64,000 nucleotides of DNA from Pseudoxanthomonas suwonensis J47 (GCF_000513955.1 NZ_KI911331.1:106955-170954), one strand, 5' to 3'; positions 46,059 to 56,607 are shown, counted from the first letter of the stretch. Numbers and translations are program-made. The notes: a model not told the origin generated them from the sequence alone.

Positions 46059-48899
46059 ATGACGACTTCCGCCGCTTCCCCCTCTCCTGCCGCTGCCACT
46101 GATCGTGACGCACTGCGCGAACGCATCGGCGCGCGCGCCCTGGCCACGCTGCGCGGCGCCTCGCCGCGGCACGCGGCCCTGCTCGAGGACGCAGGCCTGT
46201 GCGAGCGGGTGCAGCGGGTGGCGCTGGCCAGCGACTTCGCGATCGAAACCCTGCGCCGGCAGCCGGCCCTGCTCGAACACTTGGCCGCCGCCGATCCGGC
46301 GCCGTTGCCGGCGCCGGTGCTGGATCCGGAACAGCCGACGGCCTGGCCGACGCAGCTGCGCCTGTACCGCACGGCCTGTTCGACCCGGCTGGTGTGGCGC
46401 GACGTGCTCGGCCTCGACGACGTCGAGGCCACGCTGGCCGGCAGCACGCGCCTGGCCGAGGAGTGCCTGCAGCTGGGCCTGGACGCGGTGGAGCGCGAAT
46501 TCGCCGGGCGCCATGGCGTGGTCCGCAGCCCCGACGGCGCGGTGCAGCGGCTGGTCGTGTTCGGGCTGGGCAAGCTCGGCGGCGGCGAGCTGAACTTCTC
46601 CTCCGACGTCGACCTGGTCTACGCCTACCCGCAGGACGGCGAATCCGACGGCCGTCGCGCGCTGGCCGCGGAAGACTACTTCGCACGGCTGGGCCAGCGC
46701 CTGGCCAAGCTGCTGGACGAGACCACCGCCGACGGTTTCTGCCACCGCGTCGACCTGCGCCTGCGCCCGTTCGGCAGTGCCGGCCGGGTGGCCTGGTCGT
46801 TCGCGGCGATGGACGGCTACTTCCAGCGCGAAGGCCGCGACTGGGAACGCTACGCCTGGCTCAAGGCGCGCACCGTCGCCGGCGACATCGCCGCCGGCGA
46901 GGCCTGGCTGGAGACGCTGCGTCCGTTCGTCTACCGCCGCTACCTTGACTACACCGCGCTGGACGGCCTGCGCACGATGAAGGCGGCGATCGTCGCGGAG
47001 ATGCAGCGCCGCGACATGGCCGAAGACCTCAAGCGCGGCCCCGGCGGGATCCGCGAGATCGAATTCCTGGTGCAGTCGCTGCAGCTGATCCGCGGCGGCC
47101 GCGAGCCGGAGCTGCGCGGGCGCAGCCTGCTGCCGGCGCTGCAGGCGCTGGTGGCTGGCGGCCAGATCGCCCCGGACCACGGTGCCATGCTGGCCGACGC
47201 CTACCGGTTCCTGCGCCGGCTGGAGAACCGCGTGCAGATGCTGCGCGACGCCCAGACCCACGCGCTGCCGGAGTCGGCGGAGGACCGCGAACGCCTTGCC
47301 CTGGCGCTGGACCGCGACAGCTGGGAAGCGCTGCACGCCGAACTGGCGCAGTGGCGGACGCAGGTATCGGCCGAGTTCGAGGCGCTGCTGGTGCCGCGCC
47401 GCGGCACCGCCGCGCCCGACGCGCTGGAAAGCTACTGGCGCGCGCTGCCCGACGGGGCCGGCGCCGACACCCTGGCTGCCGCCGGTTTCGCCGATGCCGA
47501 AGGCGCCGACGCGGCGCTGCGCGACTTCGCCCGCAGCGGCGGCGTGCGCGCACTGTCCGATGCCGCCCGCGCGCGCCTGGACCGGGTGGTGCCGGCGCTG
47601 CTGGGCGCGGCGGCCGGTTCGGCGCAACCCGAAGCCGCGTTGCGGCGCCTGCTTGGGGTGCTGCAGGCGATCCTGCGCCGCGCCAGCTACCTGGCCCTGC
47701 TCGACGAACAGCCCAGCGCGCTGGCGCGTCTGGTCGACGTGCTGGCGCGCAGCGCGCTGCTGGCCGAGCGCATCGCCAACTACCCGCTGCTGCTGGACGA
47801 ACTGCTCGACGCGCGCGTGGCCGGGCCGATGCCCGACGCCGACGCGATGCACGCCGCCTGCGCCGCCGCCGCGCAGGACGAGGATCCCGAAGTCGCGCTG
47901 CGCTCGCTCAACGAGGTGCGCCAGGCGTTGAGCTTCCGCATCGCCCTGGCCACGCTGGACCGTCGCCAGCCGGCCGAGGACTGCGCGCGCCGGCTGGCGG
48001 CGCTGGCCGACGCGGTGGTCGTGCAGGTGCTGCGCATGGCCGAGTCCGAGGTGCGGGCCGCGCACGGCGAGCTGCCGGGCGGACGCTTCGCGGTGATCGG
48101 CTATGGCAGCCTCGGCGGTCGCGAGCTGGGCTTCGGGTCGGACCTGGACCTGGTATTCCTCTACGACGCCGATCCGACCGCAGTCTCCACCGGCGCGCGC
48201 GCGCTGGAAGCCTCGCGCTGGTACACGCGCTTGGCGCAGAAGGTCGTTGCTTTGCTCGGCGCGGTAACCAGCGCAGGGCGCCTGTACGAAACCGACATGC
48301 GCCTGCGCCCGGACGGCGGCAAGAGCCTGCTGGTGTCCTCGCTGGCCAGCTACTCCGAATACCAGCAGCAGCGTGCCTGGACCTGGGAACACCAGGCGCT
48401 GGTGCGGGCGCGCCCGGTCGCCGGCGAGGCTTCGCTGCTGGTCGACTTCGAACAGGTGCGTGCGCAGACCCTCGGCCGCGCCCGCGATGTCGCCGCACTG
48501 GCCGCCGATGTCGGGCAGATGCGGCAGCGCATGCGCGCCGAGCTGGACCGCAGCGATGCGGGGCGCTTCGACCTCAAGCAGGGCGCCGGTGGCCTGGTCG
48601 ACCTGGAATTCCTGTTGCAGTTCGGCGTGCTCGCCCGTTCGGCGCAGGTGCCGGCGTTGCTGGAGCCGCGCGACAGCCCCGGCCTGCTGCAGGCGCTGGG
48701 CGACTGCGGCTGGCTTGAAGCAGGGGAGATGGAGGCGCTGCACCAGGCCCACCAGGTGCTGCTCGAAGCCGGCCTGGCCTGCACCCTCGACCGCCGTCCG
48801 CGCCTGACCGCCGAAACCGACGCGATCGCCGGAGCGCGCGCCGCGATCACCCGGGCGGTGGCGGCGCACGGGCTGGCGTTCGATCCGCCCGCGGCGTAG
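46059..48899 (+). CDS. glnE: Bifunctional glutamine synthetase adenylyltransferase/deadenylase GlnE
   Basis: Controls glutamine synthetase by adding or removing AMP in response to PII and glutamine. The 946 residues from ATG 46059 contain two nucleotidyltransferase domains. The N-terminal deadenylase has [20 protein letters not shown] and the C-terminal adenylylase has [20 protein letters not shown]. Both DxD metal motifs are intact. The helical regulatory regions lie after each. Length is typical. The open frame extends 87 bases further upstream without family sequence. No glnB or glnA is nearby. Confidence 0.96.
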   Translation: MTTSAASPSPAAATDRDALRERIGARALATLRGASPRHAALLEDAGLCERVQRVALASDFAIETLRRQPALLEHLAAADPAPLPAPVLDPEQPTAWPTQLRLYRTACSTRLVWRDVLGLDDVEATLAGSTRLAEECLQLGLDAVEREFAGRHGVVRSPDGAVQRLVVFGLGKLGGGELNFSSDVDLVYAYPQDGESDGRRALAAEDYFARLGQRLAKLLDETTADGFCHRVDLRLRPFGSAGRVAWSFAAMDGYFQREGRDWERYAWLKARTVAGDIAAGEAWLETLRPFVYRRYLDYTALDGLRTMKAAIVAEMQRRDMAEDLKRGPGGIREIEFLVQSLQLIRGGREPELRGRSLLPALQALVAGGQIAPDHGAMLADAYRFLRRLENRVQMLRDAQTHALPESAEDRERLALALDRDSWEALHAELAQWRTQVSAEFEALLVPRRGTAAPDALESYWRALPDGAGADTLAAAGFADAEGADAALRDFARSGGVRALSDAARARLDRVVPALLGAAAGSAQPEAALRRLLGVLQAILRRASYLALLDEQPSALARLVDVLARSALLAERIANYPLLLDELLDARVAGPMPDADAMHAACAAAAQDEDPEVALRSLNEVRQALSFRIALATLDRRQPAEDCARRLAALADAVVVQVLRMAESEVRAAHGELPGGRFAVIGYGSLGGRELGFGSDLDLVFLYDADPTAVSTGARALEASRWYTRLAQKVVALLGAVTSAGRLYETDMRLRPDGGKSLLVSSLASYSEYQQQRAWTWEHQALVRARPVAGEASLLVDFEQVRAQTLGRARDVAALAADVGQMRQRMRAELDRSDAGRFDLKQGAGGLVDLEFLLQFGVLARSAQVPALLEPRDSPGLLQALGDCGWLEAGEMEALHQAHQVLLEAGLACTLDRRPRLTAETDAIAGARAAITRAVAAHGLAFDPPAA

Positions 48900-48942
48900 C
48901 GCAGCGCGGCGCGTACGCGTCGCCCAGCGCCGGTGCAAGCGG

Positions 48943-49908
48943 CTACAGCGACAGCCGCTCGCGCACGATTGCGGCCACCCGCGCGGTCTCGCGCAGCGGC
49001 ACCGCCGGGAACGGCGTGGCGGCGGCGTTGAACGGACGCACCCGGCCGCGCTCCAGCAGCGAGCGCAGGAACACGCCGATCCGTCCGTCCGCGCAGCCGG
49101 CCTCCAGCACGTGCACCGGCGCGCGGGTCGCGCAGGCCTCGGACACCATGTTCACCGAGTCGGGCGTGCACACCAGTTCGTCGGCGCAGGCGAGCATGCC
49201 GGGGTAGGGATTGGCGCCGCTGCCGTCCCACAGCAGGCCGGGCAGGCCGCGCAGGCCGTTGCGCAGCGCGTCCATCGCGGCGGCCGGCGTGCGCCGCGAC
49301 ACCGTGGCCAGCAGGCTGCCGCCTTCGGCGGACACGCGCTGGCGCAGCGCATCGAGCAGGTCCGGCAGCGCTTCGACCTTCCATGGCGCGTGGCGGGTCG
49401 GGCCGCCGACGAGCAGGACGATGCGTGGCCGCTGCAGCCGCTGCAGCGCCGGATAGCGTGCCGCCGCGGTGGCCAGCCAGTCTTCGTCGACGGGGTTGAG
49501 GCTGCCGAGCACGGACACTACATTTTCGCCGCGCAGGCCGTCGTGCCCGGGTGCGACGACGACGTCCCAGTGGCGGGTGTCGATGCGCGGGTCGAGGATC
49601 TGGACCACGCGCGCGCCGCGTCCCCGCAGCAACCGCGTCGCCAGCGCGCCCTGGCGGCCGCAGCCGATCGCCAGTGCGGGCGGGTGCGCCAGGTCCGCGG
49701 CGAAGTCCGGGCCGAACGCATGCGTCGCGCCCGGCAGCAGCCGTGGCGCCACCCAGCGCCACGGCGCCTGCGGGAACAGCGCCGGCGCATGCGGAGCGGC
49801 GGAGTGCAGCGCGCGCGCGAGCGCTTCGGCCTGGCGCAGGTTGCCGGCGTTGCCGTCGGTCAACACCCAGGTGCCGCCATCCGTCGCGGGTCGTTGCGAA
49901 AACGACAT
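48943..49908 (-). CDS. Mitochondrial fission ELM1 family protein (GT-B-like)
   Basis: A 321-residue protein of the ELM1-like family (COG3660). It starts MSFSQRPATDGGTWVLTDGNAGN and contains IGCGRQGALATRLL, QILDPRIDTRHWDVVVAPGH and LVGGPTRHAPW. The C-terminal LVCTPDSVNMVSEACATRAP resembles a nucleotide-sugar binding fold of GT-B type. Bacterial members are of unknown function, sometimes beside LPS or lipid genes. Here LPS-related genes lie 2.7 kb away. It is convergent with glnE and divergent from the nitroreductase gene. Confidence 0.85.
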   Translation of the reverse strand: MSFSQRPATDGGTWVLTDGNAGNLRQAEALARALHSAAPHAPALFPQAPWRWVAPRLLPGATHAFGPDFAADLAHPPALAIGCGRQGALATRLLRGRGARVVQILDPRIDTRHWDVVVAPGHDGLRGENVVSVLGSLNPVDEDWLATAAARYPALQRLQRPRIVLLVGGPTRHAPWKVEALPDLLDALRQRVSAEGGSLLATVSRRTPAAAMDALRNGLRGLPGLLWDGSGANPYPGMLACADELVCTPDSVNMVSEACATRAPVHVLEAGCADGRIGVFLRSLLERGRVRPFNAAATPFPAVPLRETARVAAIVRERLSL

Positions 49909-50028
49909 TGATTCGTTCCGTACTGATCTGGCGCCGACTGCTGCTGCAACAGCCTACACTGTGGCAAGCCTTGGGGAGGGCCAACGATGGCCCGAAGCCT
50001 GCCCGCAGAAACTGATAGAAGGACCACC

Positions 50029-50616
50029 ATGCCGCACCCGCTGAACGACGCCGCCCTCGACCAGCTGTTCCGTACCGCCCGTACCTACAACGCCTTTTCC
50101 GGCGAAGTCAGCGACCAGACCCTGCGGCAGCTCTATGACCTGGTGAAGTTCGGTCCCACCCAGGCCAATACCACCCCGGCCCGTTTCGTCTTCGTGAAGT
50201 CGCCCGAAGCCAAGGCCAAGCTCGGCCCGGCGCTGGCCGAAGGCAACTACGCCAAGACCATGGCCGCGCCGGTGACCGTGATCATTGGCCGCGACGAATC
50301 CTTCCACGAGAAGCTGCCCTACCTGTTCCCGCACACCGACGCCAAGGCCTGGTTCGACGGCCCGCGCGAGAACCGCTACACGCCGTCGCTGCGCAACTCC
50401 TCGCTGCAGGCCGGCTACCTGATCCTGGCCGCGCGCGCGCTGGGCCTGGACGCCGGCCCGATGACCGGCTTCGACGCCGCCAAGGTCGACGAAGCGTTCT
50501 TCGCCGGCACCAGCATCAAGTCCGACATCCTGGTGAACCTGGGCAAGGGCGATCCGGCCAGCATCTTCCCGCGTTCGCCGCGGCTGTCGTTCGACGAGGC
50601 CGCGCGCATCGAATGA
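50029..50616 (+). CDS. Nitroreductase-family malonic semialdehyde reductase-like protein (RutE/HadB)
   Basis: A 195-residue FMN-dependent protein from ATG 50029 (AAGGA 6 bases upstream; an ATG at 49987 lacks family sequence). It reads [20 protein letters not shown] and [20 protein letters not shown] near the start, the RutE/HadB subgroup pattern, and [20 protein letters not shown] near residue 125. In E. coli RutE is part of pyrimidine degradation; no rut genes are seen here, so the substrate is open. Confidence 0.85.
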   Translation: MPHPLNDAALDQLFRTARTYNAFSGEVSDQTLRQLYDLVKFGPTQANTTPARFVFVKSPEAKAKLGPALAEGNYAKTMAAPVTVIIGRDESFHEKLPYLFPHTDAKAWFDGPRENRYTPSLRNSSLQAGYLILAARALGLDAGPMTGFDAAKVDEAFFAGTSIKSDILVNLGKGDPASIFPRSPRLSFDEAARIE

Positions 50617-50689
50617 CGCGTCGTTAGCGTCGATCGCCGCACCATCCACCGCGTTCCAACCTCAACGACACTCCCAGAAAGGAGCCCAC

Positions 50690-51274
50690 ATGCGCATCCG
50701 CCTGCTTTCCGCCGCCGCACTGCTGTCCCTGGCCGTCGCCCCGGCGTTCGCCGAGCCGGTCACCTACAAGCTCGACCCGAGCCACACCAACGTGCTGGCG
50801 CAGTGGAGCCACTTCGGCTATTCGCATCCGTTCGCGCATTTCGGCGATGTCGAGGGCACCCTCGTCTACGACGCCGACAACGTGGCCGGCTCCAGCGTCG
50901 AGGTGACCCTGCCGCTGTCGGGCCTCAACGGCTTCAGCGAGAAGTTCAACGAGCACCTGCGCAGCGCCGACTTCTTCGACGCCGCGAAGTACCCGACCGC
51001 CACCTTCAAGAGCACCAAGGTCGACGACCTCGGCGGCAACAAGCTGAGGGTCGCCGGCGACCTGACCATCAAGGGCATCACCAAGCCGGTGGTGCTGCGA
51101 GTGGTCCTCAACAAGGCCGAGGAGCACCCGATGAGCAAGGCCCCGGCGATCGGCTTCGACGCGACGGCGAAGATCAAGCGCTCCGACTTCGGCGTCGGCG
51201 CCTACGCCCCGAACGTCAGCGACGAGGTCACCGTGCGCATCACCACCGAAGCCGTGGCGCCGAAGACCAGGTAA
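50690..51274 (+). CDS. YceI family periplasmic lipid-binding protein
   Basis: A 194-residue exported protein: a signal peptide (about 1-21, ending PAFA), then the YceI lipocalin-like barrel. Typical motifs are TYKLDPSHTNVLAQWSHFGY, FNEHLRSADFFDAAKYPTA and GDLTIKGITKPV. The family binds isoprenoid-like lipids in the periplasm; some are stress- or pH-induced. An AGAAAGGAG site precedes the ATG, 73 bases after the nitroreductase gene. Confidence 0.93.
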   Translation: MRIRLLSAAALLSLAVAPAFAEPVTYKLDPSHTNVLAQWSHFGYSHPFAHFGDVEGTLVYDADNVAGSSVEVTLPLSGLNGFSEKFNEHLRSADFFDAAKYPTATFKSTKVDDLGGNKLRVAGDLTIKGITKPVVLRVVLNKAEEHPMSKAPAIGFDATAKIKRSDFGVGAYAPNVSDEVTVRITTEAVAPKTR

Positions 51275-51439
51275 TTCCCCCCCCTGCGCGGCGGTCGTCC
51301 CCTCCCCCCGGAACTGCCGCGCCCGCCGGCCCGTGGACCACGGGCCGGCATTTTTTTGCCCGCCGGCGCCCTGGCGGGCGGCGGGCCGCGGGCCCCGCTG
51401 CTAGAATCGGCACCTGTTTCCGCTCCATCCCCGCATGCC

Positions 51440-51637
51440 ATGACCAGCACCGCCAACGCGCCCGCCAACGCCGAGAAGCGCTACACCGTGCACCGCAGCG
51501 ACCTGCCGCTGAGCTGCCCGACCCCGGAAATGGCGCTGTGGAACTCGCACCCGCGGGTCTACCTGCCGGTGCAGGACGAGCCCGACCACCAGGCCCAGTG
51601 CCCCTACTGCGGCGCGGTCTACCAGCTGGTCGACTGA
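51440..51637 (+). CDS. Small zinc-finger protein (zf-CHCC type)
   Basis: A 65-residue protein from ATG 51440. The zinc ligands are spread as in PF10276-type CHCC fingers: C in LSCPTP, H in WNSHPRVYLP, and CPYC in QAQCPYCGAVYQLVD. Related domains occur in NDUFS6-like proteins and many gammaproteobacterial small proteins. Function is unknown. It ends 30 bases before the glycosyltransferase gene and may be the first gene of that transcript. Confidence 0.85.
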   Translation: MTSTANAPANAEKRYTVHRSDLPLSCPTPEMALWNSHPRVYLPVQDEPDHQAQCPYCGAVYQLVD

Positions 51638-51667
51638 CCTCCCGCCCGGCCGCGGACCGGCCCGCCG

Positions 51668-52783
51668 ATGCGCCGCCTGACCGTGGTCCAGCTGCTGCCG
51701 GCGCTCGGGTCCGGCGGCGTCGAACGTTCAACCCTGGAAATCGCCGCGGCCCTGGTGGCTGACGGCCACCGCGCGATCGTGGTCTCGGCCGGCGGCCGCC
51801 TGGTGCCGGCGCTGCTGGACAGCGGCGCCGAACACGTGGAGCTGGATATCGGCCGCAAGTCGCCGGCGGTGCTGCGCCACGTGCCCGCGCTGCGCGCGCT
51901 GTTCCGCCACGAGCGCGCCGACATCGTCCACGCCCGTTCGCGCCTGCCGGCCTGGCTGGGGCGGATGGCGCTGGGCAGCCTGCCGGCCGGGCAGCGCCCG
52001 CGCTGGGTCACCACCGTGCACGGGCTCAATTCGCCCGGCCGCTACAGCGCGGTGATGGCCAGCGGCGAACGCGTGGTCTGCGTATCGCGGACCGTGCACG
52101 ACCATGTGCGACGGCATTACCCGGCGGTGGATCCGGCGCGGCTGCGGGTGATCCCGCGCGGTATCGACCCGGCGCAGTTCCCGCGCCGGCCCTATCCGGA
52201 CGAGGCCGCACGCGCGCAGGTGGCGCAGGAACATCCGGCGCTGGCCGGCATCGGCCCGCTGCTGCTGCTGCCCGGGCGCGGCACCCGTCTCAAGGGCCAT
52301 GCCGACGCCCTGCAGCTGCTGGCCACGCTGCGCGCCGGACCCTTCCCCGATGCGCGGCTGTGGCTGCCCGGCGCGCGCGAGGCCGGCCGCGACGCCTATA
52401 TCGAGGAACTGCTCGCGCAGGCGGCGGCCCTGGGCATCGCCGACGTCGTGGCCTTCACCGCGCCGACCGCGCGGATCGCCGAGGCCTACGCGGCCAGCGA
52501 CCTGGTGCTGCAGCTGTCGCGCAAGCCCGAAGCCTTCGGGCGCACCGTGGTCGAGGCGCTGGCGGTGGGACGGCCGGTGCTGGGCTGGGCGCATGGCGGC
52601 GTCGGCGAACTGCTGGAACGCCTGCAGCCGGGCGGCGCGGTCGCGCCTTTCGATACCGCCGCGCTGGCCACGGCCGCCGCCTCACTGCTGCGCACGCCGC
52701 CGGCGATGCCGGAGGCGATCCCGTTCACGCTGCAGGCGATGCAGCGGCAGACCCTGGACCTGTATGCCGAACTGGCCGGCTGA
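51668..52783 (+). CDS. GT-B family 4 glycosyltransferase, probably for LPS core
   Basis: A 371-residue glycosyltransferase with the GT4 pattern. The N-terminal acceptor domain starts VVQLLPALGSGGVERSTLEI, and the donor side has LLPGRGTRLKGHADAL and the EX7E motif in KPEAFGRTVVEALAVGRPV. The likely role is adding a sugar to LPS core or O-antigen, from its position before an O-antigen-ligase-like gene and the acyltransferase/waaA pair. Sugar and linkage are unknown. Its 3' end overlaps the next gene by 20 bases. Confidence 0.9.
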   Translation: MRRLTVVQLLPALGSGGVERSTLEIAAALVADGHRAIVVSAGGRLVPALLDSGAEHVELDIGRKSPAVLRHVPALRALFRHERADIVHARSRLPAWLGRMALGSLPAGQRPRWVTTVHGLNSPGRYSAVMASGERVVCVSRTVHDHVRRHYPAVDPARLRVIPRGIDPAQFPRRPYPDEAARAQVAQEHPALAGIGPLLLLPGRGTRLKGHADALQLLATLRAGPFPDARLWLPGAREAGRDAYIEELLAQAAALGIADVVAFTAPTARIAEAYAASDLVLQLSRKPEAFGRTVVEALAVGRPVLGWAHGGVGELLERLQPGGAVAPFDTAALATAAASLLRTPPAMPEAIPFTLQAMQRQTLDLYAELAG

Positions 52784-54071
52784 GCACGAAGCGGCCCGCG
52801 CCCGCGCCTTCGCCTGGACGCCGGCCTGGGTGCTGGCCTTCGTCGCGCTGTGGCCCTGGCCGGGCCCGGCCGAAGGCGTGCTGGCGCTGGGCGCGCTGGC
52901 GGTGCTGGTGCAGCTGGCGCTGTGGGCCGGCAAGGGCCGTGCGCTGCCGCTGGACCGCGGCGCGTTCTGGCTGGCGGCCGGCGTGTTCGCGGCGTACTGG
53001 CTGCCGGAGCTGCTGTCGGCGCCCGATGCGCTGGATCGTGGCCGCGCGTGGAAGGAAGTCGTCGCCGACCTGCGTTACCTGCCGTTCCTGTGGGGCGTGG
53101 CGATCACCCTGCATTCGGCGCGCGGACGCGCCGTGGTGTCGACCGGGCTGGCGCTGCTGCTCGCCGCATGGACGCTGGACGCGCTGCTGCAGGCGCTGAC
53201 CGGCACCAGTCCGCTGTTCTGGAGCCTCGACGCGCTGCGGCGGCTGGCGACCGGCGGCGGATCGTGCAGCGCCGCCGAAGCGCTGGCGGTGGACCGGCTC
53301 AGCGGCGTGTTCGGGCCGTGCAACCTCAAGCTGGGCCTGGTGCTCGCCAGCCTGTCGCCGTTCCTGCTGGACGCCGCGTGGCGGCGTGGCGCCCGCATCG
53401 GCTGGGGCGTGGCGGCCGTGGCCCTGGGCGTGGCGATCCTCCTGGGCGGCGCCCGTGCGGCATGGATCAGCTATGCGCTGGTGCTGGCCTTCACCGGCTG
53501 GCGGGTGCTTGGCGCACGCCGCCTGCTGGCCTTCGCCGCTGCCGGCGTGGTCGCGCTGGGCGCGCTGTACATCGCCTCGCCGCAGCTGCAGCAGCGCGTG
53601 GCGCGCACCGCGCTGGCGTTCGAGGCGGCGGGCGAGGGCGTCGACGGCGCGCTCTCCGGCCGCGCGCGCATCTGGCAGGGCGCGGCCTGCATGGTCGCGG
53701 CGCATCCGCTCAACGGCGTCGGCGTGCGCGGGTTCCGCGAGGCCTGGTCGCAGTGCGATCCGGCGCCCGCACAAGCGCCTGCCTGGGGTGGAGGCGAGGC
53801 CTTCCACGCCCACCAGCTGGTGCTGGAAGTGCTCAGCGAGACCGGCGCCCTCGGCCTGCTGCTGTGGCTCGCCGGCGCCTGGCTGGTATGGCGCAGCTGG
53901 CGCACGGCCACGGCCGCCGTGCGCGAACGCGCGCATCCCGCGCTGCTGGCGCTGGCGGTGACCGCGTTCCCGCTCAACACCCACCTGGCGTTCTATTCGA
54001 CCTTCTGGGGCGGCCTGGCGATGCTGCTGTGCGGGCTGTACATCGGTGCGCTGAAAGGGCGCGAGGCGTGA
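52764..54071 (+). CDS. O-antigen ligase-like membrane protein (Wzy_C family)
   Basis: A 435-residue membrane protein from ATG 52764, overlapping the glycosyltransferase gene by 20 bases in another frame. About ten to twelve membrane helices are visible, with a large periplasmic loop. The conserved Wzy_C signature is GALSGRARIWQGAACMVAAH followed by PLNGVGVRGFREAW, and a further conserved His lies in AFHAHQLVLEVL. Such proteins join O-antigen to lipid A core or polymerise repeats; which one cannot be told here. Confidence 0.85.
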   Translation: MPNWPAEHEAARARAFAWTPAWVLAFVALWPWPGPAEGVLALGALAVLVQLALWAGKGRALPLDRGAFWLAAGVFAAYWLPELLSAPDALDRGRAWKEVVADLRYLPFLWGVAITLHSARGRAVVSTGLALLLAAWTLDALLQALTGTSPLFWSLDALRRLATGGGSCSAAEALAVDRLSGVFGPCNLKLGLVLASLSPFLLDAAWRRGARIGWGVAAVALGVAILLGGARAAWISYALVLAFTGWRVLGARRLLAFAAAGVVALGALYIASPQLQQRVARTALAFEAAGEGVDGALSGRARIWQGAACMVAAHPLNGVGVRGFREAWSQCDPAPAQAPAWGGGEAFHAHQLVLEVLSETGALGLLLWLAGAWLVWRSWRTATAAVRERAHPALLALAVTAFPLNTHLAFYSTFWGGLAMLLCGLYIGALKGREA

Positions 54072-54118
54072 GCCCCTCTCCCGAGGAGAGAGGAGAGAGG
54101 GGAGAGGGGAGAGGGGAA
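54072..54118. repeat. Purine-rich CTCTCCC/GAGAGGGG repeat after the O-antigen-ligase-like gene
   Basis: CCCCTCTCCC is followed by several GAGAGG units and three near-copies of GAGAGGGG. It is related to the element at 36611-36645. The strand asymmetry (pyrimidine, then purine) lets it form a hairpin that may stop transcription. Confidence 0.5.
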
Positions 54119-54239
54119 GCTACGACCTCGATGCGCCCGAACACGCGGTCGTGCGCGGGTATCACCAGCAGGTCGCCGGCTGATGCGGTGAGGAGGGCGC
54201 CTTGACGTTGAAGCCCCCTGAGGAGGGTGAAGACGCGCC

Positions 54240-55184
54240 TCAGCGCGACCCCGGCAGCGTCGCGTCGCGGTCGTAGTAGTTGCTGCGGCCCTGCGGCTGG
54301 CGCTTGAAGCGGCGGTGGATCCACAGGTACTGCGCCGGCGCCTCGCGCACCATCGCCTCGATCGCCGCGTTGACCTTCGCGGTATCGGCGACCACGTCCT
54401 CGCCCGGGAAGTCCGGCAGCGGCGGCGCTACCCGCAGGATGTAGCGGCCGCCCTCGCGGCGGTGGAAGAACGGCACCACCGCGCAGCCGGTCAGGCGCGC
54501 CAGCTGGTGCGTCGCGGTGATCGTCGAGGCCGGCATGCCGAAGAACGGCGCGAACACCGTGTCCTTGCCGCGCATGTCCTGGTCCGGCGCGTACCAGAGG
54601 AAGCCGCCCTTCTTCAGGTGCCGCACCGCGCCGCGGATGTCGCCGTTGCCGAACATCGCCGTCGCGTAGCGCAGTCGCCCGCGCTTGACCGCCCACTCCA
54701 TCACCGGGTTGCGATGGCGACGGTACATCCCGGCCAGCGGCACCTGGCCGCACATCAACCGGCCGCACATCTCCAGGGTCATGAAGTGGCCGGAGACCAG
54801 CAGCACCCCGCGGCCCTGTTCCTGCAGCGCGCGCAGGTGCTCCATGCCCTCGATCGTGGCCTGCGAACGCATCGGCTCGTCCTTGCCCCACCACGCGCGG
54901 GCGAACTCGAACAGGCCGATGCCCAGCGCGTCGAAGCTGTCGACCAGCAGGCGCCGGCGCCAGGCTTCCGGCTCGTCCGGGAAGCACAGCGCCAGGTTCA
55001 CGTCGGCCGCGCGCCGGCGGGTCCGCGCCAGGCGCAGCGCCAGCCAGCCCACGCCGCGGCCGATCGCCCGCTGCCACAGCCATGGCAGGCGCGCGGCCGC
55101 CACCGCCAGGCCCAGCCCCAGCCACGAGAGCCACAGGCGGGGCGTGAAGGGCGGGCGCGGGGGTACCTGGTCGGGTGCGGTCAT
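54240..55184 (-). CDS. Lipid A acyltransferase, LpxL/LpxM/LpxP type
   Basis: A 314-residue lysophospholipid-type acyltransferase that adds a secondary acyl chain to lipid A. An N-terminal membrane helix (about 15-40) is followed by the catalytic HX4E motif in VSGHFMTLEMCGR, then MYRRHRNPVMEWAV and YAPDQDMRGKDTVFAPFFG, all typical of LpxL-type enzymes. Which chain position it acts on is unknown. The gene is divergent from waaA, whose product acts on the same pathway. Confidence 0.9.
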   Translation of the reverse strand: MTAPDQVPPRPPFTPRLWLSWLGLGLAVAAARLPWLWQRAIGRGVGWLALRLARTRRRAADVNLALCFPDEPEAWRRRLLVDSFDALGIGLFEFARAWWGKDEPMRSQATIEGMEHLRALQEQGRGVLLVSGHFMTLEMCGRLMCGQVPLAGMYRRHRNPVMEWAVKRGRLRYATAMFGNGDIRGAVRHLKKGGFLWYAPDQDMRGKDTVFAPFFGMPASTITATHQLARLTGCAVVPFFHRREGGRYILRVAPPLPDFPGEDVVADTAKVNAAIEAMVREAPAQYLWIHRRFKRQPQGRSNYYDRDATLPGSR

Positions 55185-55241
55185 GCGGGAATTCTAAGCC
55201 CTGCACGCGATCGCCGCGTCCGCCTCGGCTATGCTGCGCCG

Positions 55242-56585
55242 ATGCCGAACGAAGCGATACGGAAGGAACCGGGCGAAGGCTACGTGCGCGCGCTGTATTC
55301 GTTCGCGCTGTACCTGCTGTCGCCGTTCACGCTCTACCACCTGATCGCCCGCGGGTTCCGCGTGCGCGAATATTTCCGGCGCTGGGACGAGCGCTATGCC
55401 GCCTACGGCACCGAGCCGGGCACCCCCTGCGTGTGGCTGCACGCGGTCTCGGTGGGCGAGGTCAACGCCGCCGCGCCGCTGGTGAACGTGCTGCTCAAGG
55501 AGCGGCCGGACATCCGCTGGGTCATCACCACCATCACCCCGACCGGCTCGGAGCGCGTGCGCGCGCTGTGGGGCGAGCGCGTCGACCACGTCTACCTGCC
55601 GTACGACCTGCCGGGCAGCGCCGCGCGTTTCCTGCAGCACTTCCGCCCCAGCCTGGCCCTGATCATGGAAACCGAGCTGTGGCCGAACATGCTGTTCGGC
55701 TGCCGCGACCTGCGCATCCCGGTGTACATCCTCAACGCGCGCCTGTCGGCGCGCTCGCTGCGCGGCTACCGCCTGCTGCGGCCGCTGATCGGACGTGCGC
55801 TGCGCACGGTCAAGTGCGTGGCCGCGCAGTCGCTGGCCGACGGCCGCCGCTTCATGAAGCTCGGCGCGCTGCCCGAACAGGTCCGCATCCTGGGCAACCT
55901 CAAGTACGACATCACCGTGCCGGAAGGCCTCGACGCCTTCCGCAGGGAGTTCTCCGCCGCGCTCGGCACGCCGCGTCCGGTATGGCTGGCGGCCAGTACC
56001 CACGAGGGCGAGGAGGCCGACGTCATCGAGCTGCACCGACGCCTGCGCGCGCGCTGGCCGGAGCTGCTGCTGGTGTGGGCGCCGCGCCATCCGGAGCGCT
56101 TCGCGCGGGCGCGGGCGCTGGCCGCCGAGGCCGGCTGGGCCGTGGGTTCGCGCTGCCAGCACCGCTGGCCGCGGCCGGCCGAGGACGTGTTCGTGGTCGA
56201 CACGCTGGGCGAGCTGATGATGTTCTATGGCTGTGCCGACGTGGCCTTCGTCGGCGGCAGCCTGCAGGCGATCGGCGGCCACAACCTGCTGGAGCCGGCC
56301 GCGGTGGGCACGCCGGCGGTGACCGGGCCGCACCTGCACAACTTCGCCGAGATCTCCGCGCGGATGAAGGAAGCCGGCGCGCTGCGCGTGGGCGCCGACG
56401 TCGACGGCGTGGCCGCGGAACTGGAAGCGCTGCTCGCCGATCCCGCCGCGCGCGCGGCGATGGCCGCCGCCGGCACCGCGCTGATCGACCAGGGCCGCGG
56501 CGCGCTCGCGCGCACCCTGGCGATGCTCGGCGAGGACCTGCCGGCGCCGGTGGCCGCGCTGCAGGGCACCACCGCGACGGCCTGA
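55242..56585 (+). CDS. waaA: 3-deoxy-D-manno-octulosonic acid transferase WaaA (KdtA)
   Basis: Adds Kdo from CMP-Kdo to lipid IVA at the inner membrane. The 447 residues from ATG 55242 have an N-terminal membrane helix (about 20-40), LHAVSVGEVNAA with the catalytic-site glutamate, ITTITPTGSERV and the CMP-Kdo binding GGSLQAIGGHNLLEPAA. Length is slightly above the usual 425. It is bounded by a bidirectional terminator that it shares with tolC. Confidence 0.95.
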   Translation: MPNEAIRKEPGEGYVRALYSFALYLLSPFTLYHLIARGFRVREYFRRWDERYAAYGTEPGTPCVWLHAVSVGEVNAAAPLVNVLLKERPDIRWVITTITPTGSERVRALWGERVDHVYLPYDLPGSAARFLQHFRPSLALIMETELWPNMLFGCRDLRIPVYILNARLSARSLRGYRLLRPLIGRALRTVKCVAAQSLADGRRFMKLGALPEQVRILGNLKYDITVPEGLDAFRREFSAALGTPRPVWLAASTHEGEEADVIELHRRLRARWPELLLVWAPRHPERFARARALAAEAGWAVGSRCQHRWPRPAEDVFVVDTLGELMMFYGCADVAFVGGSLQAIGGHNLLEPAAVGTPAVTGPHLHNFAEISARMKEAGALRVGADVDGVAAELEALLADPAARAAMAAAGTALIDQGRGALARTLAMLGEDLPAPVAALQGTTATA

Positions 56586-56607
56586 GCCCCGCGCGAGATC
56601 CGGAAAA

